From Terana coerulea (taxonomy: Eukaryota > Basidiomycota > Agaricomycetes > Polyporales > Phanerochaetaceae), in NCBI GenBank assembly GCA_024811115.1, contig JAKOGH010000961.1, forward strand, positions 1 to 14,922: a DNA stretch of 14,922 nt. The letters run 5' to 3'. The position numbers and the translations under genes are program-made. How positions within the stretch are numbered: position 1 is the first letter of the stretch; every line of letters starts with the position of its first letter. The notes beneath the pieces are model-generated. The model saw nothing but the letters and a program-made list of their open reading frames with translations, was not told the DNA's origin and ran no database searches. This document shows, one piece after another, positions 8,436 to 14,922 of the stretch.

Positions 8436-8931
8436 TGTAACATCAAGTCATGGGACATGTCACCAAGTTGTCACACAGTGTTATAAGATGCTAGATCAGT
8501 TTACCATGCTTGTCGCATGGACAACAGGGATATGCTTTATACGGACGTAGGATCCAGGACTCTAGTCTGGAACTGTTCTGGACTATGACCTCAGTATGAT
8601 GTCAGTATGACATCATGGACTGGTAGTGTACAGTAGCCCGATTAGGACATCTAGATAGTGTTGATGTTAGCATAATAGCTAGGTCAGATTTGATAAGGGA
8701 GTTAAAGCGGTGGTATGCTCCTGAGCCTTAGTCAGACATCACCTGACTGTATCAGTCAGCATATGGTATTGGAGGTCTTAGATAGTGTCTGGGGTCCCTC
8801 TACACATGTATATAAGGAGGCTGGTCTGTGGGCTAAACACCCAGACTCAATAACATCGTTGATTTATATCCACTCTACTAGCTCTACTCAAGTTCCTCTG
8901 CTTTCCCCACTTCTTTCAAGTCATCCCAGCA
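8436..8931 (+). mobile_element. Probable solo LTR (Gypsy-type), plus orientation
   Basis: The segment starts TGTAACATCAAGTCATGGG and ends ...CATCCCAGCA, with TG...CA termini. It has a clear TATATAAGGAGG box at 8809-8820 followed by a short C/T-rich leader. About 120 bp separate the TATA box from the 3' end, as in a U3-R-U5 layout. A 9-bp perfect inverted repeat with a 3-nt loop lies near 8597-8617 in the U3-like part. No internal retrotransposon genes or second LTR are in the window. The 5' boundary is tentative and I find no matching 5-bp target duplication, so one end may be truncated. Confidence 0.45.
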
Positions 8932-11100
8932 GGTGAGTACTATAGTTTTGCGATAGTTTGCCATCCAATATTCGCTCATCTTTACCTTAAAAAGCCCAGC
9001 AAGGCAAAGTCTGCTGATTTCTAGTTCATTGACCTTTTCAAGATAGACCTCATTACCCAGCAGCCAAGTAAGCTGCAAGATGCTGGCACTGTCAACAATT
9101 TGATGCGAGTCCATGATTGGTGACTGGTGTATCAGGAGAACAGAAAGGATTGCGAGCAATATGGACATGAACAGTTCGACAATCAACTAAGAACAATCAT
9201 ATGGTTAGCACCATGGCTTATCAATCTGAGGTCTGAGCGCACTGGCAGCAAGCTTAACTGCAGTGGGATGACCCTGTAAGCTAAACAAACTAAATACAAA
9301 GCTCGTTATGTATATTTAAGCGCCCTTGACTACGTATGATGTAATTGCTGTAGGACTAATTACACTTGTTGAATTCCCTGAGGTTCTATATACCCAAGAC
9401 ATAGTACCTATGGAGTTGATGTTAGTATACTCTACCACTATGCCTGCACACTTATCATACCATGCAACTGAAGCCAATGCTTTTCCGATGCTAAAATTAA
9501 GATCAGCAAGGTTGACATGAGTCAAATTTGAATTGTCTACAAAATCAAAAAAGATCTTGTGTTAGGAATTTGTGTAAATAGAATGAACTTAGCAATTTAC
9601 AAAATAGGTTGTAAAGTCAGCACACCTTGTCAACTCCGACATTTCAGACAAGAACAGAAAGTCATTGCTCTCTGGAGAGTTTAGCGTAATATTTTGGGCT
9701 TTAATTACGATCAAAGATCTGATGAGTAGCCACGGCAAGGGTAAAGCCATAAAAGAGAGCCCTTACTCACCAAAATCACTAAAGGGTCCGTGTGAGGAAG
9801 AACATCAGGCTTCCAATTCTTCCACCAGCGTGTATATAGATGGTTGTGACAAATCTGACACCGGCTCCGTCTGCGCTAATACTTCAATAGAGTCATTACA
9901 GGGGTTGATGTTACATGCAAGAAGCTGCACTGAGTTGACCATGAAGCTTTCTGAATATTCATGTCAGAAAAATATTTTGCAAAGCAATTTGTTAGCCTAC
10001 CATTTACAGTATTACTTTCGGACCCGGCAGATAATGTGGGGTGTATTGCAAGAGAAGTTCCAACAAATCTAGAGGAGTTGAGTATATGGAACTCAGAAAG
10101 AAACAATAAATGGATATAGGCAAATTGTTTCAATTGCACACACCAGAGAAGCTGCATTGCCAAAGCTCAAAGGAGTGTAAGCTATATATCAGTGTTGGTG
10201 AATATATTTTGCAAATATGGAAGATATACAACTCAATGGCAGGCTGCTGAAAGTACCTGCGCTATTATAGATGAATATAAAAAGCTTCGAGTGCAGATCC
10301 CAAGCCAAAATGAAGACCCAACTTGTGTTGCATTAGAAAGTGCTGCACAGTTTACCTCAAATGCGATGGCACAAACTGTGACACTCCTATGGTGGAAGGA
10401 ACAGAATAATGTCATAAATAATATTGTTCTTCAGTCCGACGGGTTGAGAATTCTTCAATGAACCAGAGCACATTATAGCTATAGACCATATCAGCATATT
10501 GTATTCTGCATACTCATACCAGTATGCGCACTTATTCGAGTAGTGTAATCTTATTTATCATCTGTGCCTTTGCATATTGTGCTTTGTACAATTCTTGCAA
10601 TGTTGCGTTAAAAGCTTCCACATGGAGTAAGCTGGGAAATGTGGTGTGTGGGATATAAACCCTGGAAAGATACATCCCAATGTGCAGGATACTGACAGCC
10701 GTGGTTGTAGCCTCTATCTGCTGTAAAATTGCGAAGAAGCAAGAGCTAAGGCCCAACTGTGCCAAAGATTTGTTGTGAATGGCCATGGTGTTTTGGTCAG
10801 TGTATACAGATTGTGTTGCAAGGCGAGCTGCTGGGTACTCAGTACACAAAATGCGACATACAGCAATTGAGAGGTCTAATGAGCATAGACAAAATGCACG
10901 ATGAAGTATACTGTGACATTACTGTCACAAAAGCTTGTGTAAGGACTGTTACAATTGTTGAAAATCTTAGGGTTGCTGAAGTGTTAAAGTCAAATACAAA
11001 TGCCTGCTTGTAGTGATGCGAATATATGACAAAAATATAACATGTATAAGAATTAAACCTATGTGTAGGCCCATGCATGTGTAAACACAACGATTGCAAG
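8932..11100 (-). pseudogene. Unit A: multi-pass membrane glycoprotein of an Agaricomycete family, frame-broken
   Basis: Pieces read down the minus strand in the order expected of one protein. A first membrane helix (GLHIGLILIHVIFLSY, about 11070-11000) is followed by TLRFSTIVTVLTQAF. A 47-nt intron (10922-10876, phase 0) precedes LLYVAFCVLSTQQLALQHNL. Next come AIHNKSLAQLGLSSC and a helix ending VEAFNAT (10803-10532). An ectodomain with Cys and N-glycosylation sites follows (10415-9780; ACNINPCNDSIEV). Then NITLNSPESNDFLFLSEM (about 9702-9610), an intron with a CCTAAC branch site, ADLNFSIGKALASVAWY (9520-9440), a last helix VELFMSILLAILSVLLI from the exon beginning at 9186, and a tail ILQLTWLLGNE...AGLFKVKMSEYW. 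Frame breaks lie after SRH, after QHNLY and within the ectodomain. The tail runs into the LTR at 8931. Molecular function unknown. The plus-strand frames here are shadows. Confidence 0.6.
10876..10922 (-). other. Intron in the unit A membrane gene
   Basis: A 47-nt minus-strand interval beginning GTAATG and ending TCATTAG. Removing it joins TQAFVT to TSQLLYVAF in phase 0, restoring a continuous membrane-helix region. The flanking reading frames support it better than the intron sequence alone. Confidence 0.55.
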
Positions 11101-11149
11101 AAGATTGAGAGGTGGCCCCATCATGGTCTTGTATAGATGTCAAGTTGCA

Positions 11150-11900
11150 CAACGCGAAAGTAATAAGCTTGTAGAAATATCCTCTTTCTTGTTTGGCGAC
11201 TAAGAAAATCAGAGGGAGACCATTTTCATGTTTTGTGCTATGGTGTACAGGCGGTGCTGTAAGAAAATGGAAACGTAACCTTTATGTAGTCTGACAGTGC
11301 AAGAACAAAGCTGTGCTCTGTTTACGCATCGAGTGTTAGTTGTATTGTTACCAACTTATCATTTGTTGAGAAATGGAAGGTGATTCTTTAGATTGGTTCC
11401 ACTCGTTCACCACCACCGAGTGATAATGAGACTTTACAGTTTGTCAATTCCTGCAAAACTAAGCCAAAAGTCAAGCCTTATCTACAAGTGTGTCCACTAC
11501 TATGACCATTCACATCAGTTGGAGCTTTCCGTCTACCAAAGTAGTGTGTTTAAGCACTTCACCTGCCTCAGGAATCTGATAGCTGAATCCAGGACTTACC
11601 TAAACAAAATATGGAATCCTATCTGACGTCAGTGTTGTGAGTCCCCACTTAATGAAGTAGAGAGATGAGGTCTCAATAGTGATGTTTGGATCACAATATG
11701 ACTGATATGATGAGTGGATGCAGAAGACATGTAATAAGAGCAAAGGTTATTGAGTTATGCAGCACAATGCCTATTTAAATGTACAAAGGTCAAAGTTCCC
11801 TTTCACCTAGAACTTCAGCAGCTTAAGTGCTGTTTTATCTTCACGCACTGCTATCTCCACCATTCCGCCTGCCTTCTACCCACTCACCAACTGCAAAACT
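11150..11900. other. Spacer between units A and B
   Basis: It may contain 5' exons and the promoter of the unit A membrane gene on the minus strand, for which I found no convincing start codon. The plus-strand open stretch at 11393-11626 has no family signature. A TATTTAAAT box at 11772 precedes a pyrimidine-rich leader on the plus strand. Confidence 0.45.
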
Positions 11901-11907
11901 ACCACAA

Positions 11908-12015
11908 ATGACGTACACCCAAAGAGGAGCATATTCGTACCAGCTTGTGTTCACACCGCATTCCGTGGAAAAGCAGCCGTTGCATGGTCTCGAGGCTGTC
12001 CCGTCCACAGTGTGA
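11908..12015 (+). CDS. Weak gene-start candidate, 35 codons, plus strand
   Basis: An ATG in good fungal context (ACCACAAATGACG) lies 128 bp after a TATTTAAAT box and after a C/A-rich leader. It opens MTYTQRGAYSYQLVFTPHSV and stops at 12015. If real it is either a tiny protein or the first exon of a gene that would run toward the minus-strand unit B gene. No family is recognised and no good donor site settles the question. Confidence 0.25.
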   Translation: MTYTQRGAYSYQLVFTPHSVEKQPLHGLEAVPSTV

Positions 12016-12189
12016 GCTTGGAGTCACTGTGGAGGTCCGAAGACATTGGCCAAGAGCTTTCAACTTCAGGCAGGAGCTGAGACACTGTTGAGTTGCATAG
12101 TACTGAGCATACTGTACTGGACGTGGCATCAATGAGCCTCCAGTGGTACGCTGGTCATTGAAAACTGGTAGTGGTGCCGTGTCGATATG

Positions 12190-12670
12190 AGCCGCGTGTT
12201 CAATGATTTGACAGTGTCCGTGTCTTCTGATTTGTTGAGGAGCTACTTGTATTCTTGCCTCAAGACCACATCTCACATAGACATGAGGATTTTGTGCATG
12301 ATTTTGATGTTAAGTGACAATGAGCATTGGTGAAAGGCTACAAAGGCAAGTCACGCACTTTGTCAACTGCTGCAGATCACTCTTAAGCCAGCCCTGCATT
12401 GCTCTCTCAGCCTCTGTGCAAGCTTCAGCAACTGCAAAATGATGTCGTTCGACATTAGTCTGAGCTTGCGCATGTCTTTGTTATTCACTTTGATTTCGTA
12501 GAGGTGAGAGTAAGAATTAAGCATTTTGTGAGGGCTACTGGATGCATCATAACAATCTCCATGACTTTCAAACTAACGCCACTAATATGCTTGACACACA
12601 AAAGAGTATCGGCGGCCTTCGAAACATCTTTGAGAGCATCCAGCAAGTTTGAGCAATCATGCTAGCCCAT
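12190..12670 (-). pseudogene. Unit B: diverged copy of the MLKL-like helical-bundle gene
   Basis: It aligns along its length with unit A at an offset of about 5.15 kb. Matching segments are LLDALKDVSKAADTLLCVKH, GVSLKVMEIV, VNNKDMRKLRLMSNDIILQL, EACTEAERAMQGWLKSDLQQ, IHKILMSM and a region near LLNKSEDTDTVKSLNTRL. Stop codons interrupt it at about 12669, within the domain (after LMSM) and before LLNKSE. Both introns of unit A appear decayed here: the first has lost its AG (TACGAAAT in place of TATAGGAAAT) and the second ends CATG instead of an AG. The N-terminal leader is missing, and the foldback element at 12781 lies where it should be. It is clearly a dead copy. Sequence down to about 11900 on this strand may hold further remnants that I could not match. 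Confidence 0.6.
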
Positions 12671-12780
12671 GCAGAGCAGAGCAGAGACAAGTTCTGGAAG
12701 TGCCCAAAGGATGCCGAGCCCGTATTAACTGCATCAGTGGCATTACAACAGCAAAATCCAGAAAATAGAACGTGGAAATG

Positions 12781-13255
12781 TTACGGCTGTTTCAGATTAT
12801 AATGAGAAGTGCTGTTTTTCTTGCACAAGGACCTTCCAAAATGGTAACTTTCGACTCCTTGCCACAGCCTGCTGCACGCACCATCCCTTCAATATTGCCG
12901 GAATATGGAGATACTACAAATATGACTTCTATGAGCATATGTTATATATTTTATTTCATTTTCCCTGCACATGAGTTTCATGCTCACTGCAAATCTAGTC
13001 AATTGCACATTTTGCCCTACTTGTACACAACTCAAGTTCTGATGCGTCAGATTGATGCTTTTGCCAGTTCTAGTTATACAAAAATGACATGTAGATATGC
13101 TTGAGAACCTTCTCCGCATTTTGGCACTCACTACAAGCATTGTTCCTGAGATGCACACAGCTCAGTTGGAAGGCAAGAGTCGGAAGATTGCTTTTTATAA
13201 AGGTTCTCGCATGCGAGAAAAAGGCACTTCTCATTATAACTCGAAACAGCTGTAA
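12781..13255. mobile_element. Long foldback element of about 475 bp
   Basis: TTACGGCTGTTTCAGATTAT (from 12781) matches the reverse complement of the right end (from 13255), TTACAGCTGTTTCGAGTTAT. The match continues through ATAATGAGAAGTGC, a TTTTTCT stretch and AACC/GACC...CTTCC...CGACTC, then more weakly almost to the centre near 13015. The whole element can therefore fold back on itself. Short open frames on both strands inside it are by-products of the palindrome. A possible target duplication (GGAAATG/GCAAATG) is imperfect and not symmetric with the arms. It sits immediately upstream of the broken 5' end of the unit B helical-protein gene. Confidence 0.75.
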
Positions 13256-13537
13256 GTTCTGCAAATGGTGTGACCTCTGACTTGAGCATAGTCGACAGGC
13301 CGCCTAGCTGCTCTATACTTTGTAGCTATGGACTACATACAAATTTGCGTTTTTGCTCAGATACTTACTTATATTGTTTACTCTTCGCAAAAGTTGAATG
13401 TTGAGCGCAATACTTAAATCACAGTGAGGGAAATAGCATGAGTAGGATATTTTATTACATTACTCTAGCTACCGTCTACTAGGTACAACTTAAATGAATA
13501 TATTCAATATGAGGGTCGAGTTGACTTATACTGTACA
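13256..13537. other. Spacer, nothing recognised
   Basis: AT-rich sequence between the foldback element and the hAT-like element, with no coding frame, promoter or repeat that I can support. Confidence 0.5.
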
Positions 13538-13544
13538 TTATTGA

Positions 13545-13885
13545 CCTGACAGAGGGCCGGTTGTAACTGTGACAGTTTTGCAACGATCTGGATGAGCAGC
13601 GGCAGAGTCGAGGGCCTGTGACATGCTTCAGAAACTGGTGGTGAGCGGGCTATCTAGAGCCAAATTTGGTGTTTAATCACCATTATTTGACTATTGTTGT
13701 GCAGCATCTACTATGAATACACTATTCAAGGGCATCAAGTGGGAAAGAAGGCTCATTGCGCCGCAGGCCAGAAAGTTTGGGGTAAGGACTTACCTGTCAC
13801 AAACCAGCAGACCCCTCTGTGACCGGTGACAAAAACCTAGATAGCAGATAGGTAGGACCCCTGCGACATGTGACACCCTGTCAGG
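13545..13885. mobile_element. Small non-autonomous DNA transposon, hAT-like termini
   Basis: The left end is CCTGACAGAGGG; the right end read inward is CCTGACAGGGTG, an inverted repeat with 10 of 12 identical positions. It is flanked by TTATTGA (13538-13544) and TTATTAA (13886-13892), a 7-bp direct repeat with one mismatch that looks like a target-site duplication. The CAGRG core recalls hAT ends, although hAT elements usually duplicate 8 bp. The 341-bp interior has internal CTGTCAC/GTGACAG repeats and no coding frame. The right duplication overlaps the stop codon of the unit B membrane gene. Confidence 0.65.
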
Positions 13886-13888
13886 TTA

Positions 13889-14922
13889 TTAATTTACAGT
13901 AGATGCGTGATTGAATTTATTCCAGGGCTTCCTTGACTCGTTAAACAAATGTTTGCCGACTTGGTTCACCGCGTGGCGGCGAAGTTCGCTCATCTCCATT
14001 TCAAAAGCCCAGCATGATGGAGTGTCCATAGCTCTGGCTTCTCAACCTTCACAATATGGTATTCATTGCCAAGCAGCCAGGTTATCTGCAAGACGCCCAC
14101 GCTGTTGATATGAAGACGGGATTGTGTAGCGGATGAGAGGCTGAAGGATTAGAACAAGGGACAAGATCATGAGCAAGACAGATGAGATCAGTTCCATAAT
14201 AAGCTGAAGGTTGACAGAGTCTCGACAGTATGAATGTGCCAACCAGAGCTCACCAGTGGTAGGCTTAGCTAGAGTAGGAGTACAAATGAGCCCAATGAAT
14301 CAATATAGTATGCGAACCTGTCACTTACATTCGATGCTTCGACAACGTTGCTGTAATTACCACATAAGTGTGATTATTGACAAACACTGGTGCTTTCCCA
14401 ATGTCCCGTAGACTTGAGCCATACCTAGATGCTAGTGAGAACATATTCTTATTCTTGGTAATCTGCACACCTACTTCTATACCATGCAACTGATGCCAAA
14501 GCCTTTCCAATACTTATATTCAGGTCGGCGAGATGGATACGTGTTGAATTAGTAGCATTCTGTGGTAAAATATCCGACATTACAAATCTGGATAAGAGTT
14601 ATGGGTTAGCATTGAGCAACAGTGAGTTTAAGTATGAGGTCGCCATGCCACAGGGCAGACATCTCGAGGAAGAGAAGTCATTGCTCTGAGGAGAGTTTAG
14701 GTGATGTTTTGAGCCTGCATGGAGCTCTAGGCATAAGTAAGTCACCCAGTTGGGTATCATCGTGTGGGCACTCACCACAATGCAGAAAGGTCGCGGGAGA
14801 CGACGTTGTTGTCCAATTTTTCCACATCAGGTCACGGCCGCCAGTGGCGAGGCAACTCTGATGCTGGTTCTCGAGTCTCCGCCGAAATGCTTATGATAAA
14901 GTTGTAGGACGTCGATATCACA
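13889..14922 (-). pseudogene. Unit B: diverged copy of the membrane glycoprotein gene, cut by the window edge
   Basis: Aligned with unit A at about a 5.02 kb offset. Near the edge, TREPASELPRHW and PDVEKLDNNVVSRDL match the unit A ectodomain and are followed by a GTGAG donor. AQNIT at about 14725 corresponds to the same motif in A but runs into a stop through a one-base loss. NATNST...HLADLNISIGKALASVAWY lies at 14560-14480. The last helix ELISSVLLMILSLVLI begins after a CTTCAG acceptor near 14203. The tail reads NSVGVLQITWLLGNEYH, then a frame change before MSELRRHAV, and ends at the TAA at 13889-13891. Breaks in the helix tail, the AQNIT exon and the MSE segment show it is not functional as read. 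The N-terminal half lies beyond the window. Confidence 0.6.

Noticed and set aside
9665..10461. Plus-strand open frames of 135 and about 110 codons
   Set aside because: The opposite strand here carries segments that match the duplicated unit B copy and the expected order of the membrane-protein ectodomain, so these are antisense shadows.
12772..13264. Open frames on both strands (110, 89 and 64 codons)
   Set aside because: They lie within the foldback element and mirror one another because of the palindrome.
1..14922. CRISPR array, rRNA genes, bacterial-type operons, intact transposase
   Set aside because: None seen; the short introns and degraded eukaryotic gene families fit a fungal nuclear sequence.

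Overview
The window looks like a transposon-riddled, gene-poor stretch from a mushroom-forming basidiomycete (Agaricomycetes). Three things point there: very short introns (47, 49 and 55 nt) with fungal splice signals, a non-LTR retrotransposon C-terminus of basidiomycete type, and two gene families that I associate with Agaricomycete genomes. No long intact gene is visible. Nearly every recognisable coding region is on the minus strand and carries single-base frame breaks.

Layout. 1-1041: decayed LINE ORF2, minus strand. 1042-2221: no recognisable gene. 2222-2583 and 2600-3054: two short inverted-repeat (MITE-like) elements, 16 bp apart. 3033-3940: two open minus-strand exon candidates of unknown function. 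4080-6543: a 2.46 kb element with imperfect terminal inverted repeats. Its outer arms contain no CpG at all, while its core is a CpG-saturated tandem-repeat block; a decayed tRNA-like sequence lies just inside the left arm. 6544-11150: unit A, a minus-strand pair of degraded genes. The upstream one is a multi-pass membrane glycoprotein (about 11100 to 8932) and the downstream one a helical-bundle protein resembling the fungal MLKL-like N-terminal domain (7638 to about 6884). A probable solo LTR lies between them. 11150-11900: mostly empty, with a weak plus-strand gene-start candidate at 11908. 12190-14922: unit B, a second, diverged copy of the same pair in the same order and orientation, offset by about 5.0-5.15 kb. 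A foldback element and a small hAT-like element sit in its inter-gene spacer. The membrane gene of unit B runs off the right edge.

The main result is therefore a tandem duplication of a two-gene module, membrane protein plus MLKL-like helical protein. Both copies are now broken, and both were invaded by different mobile elements in the equivalent spacer. Family names come from reading translated segments by eye, not from a database search.
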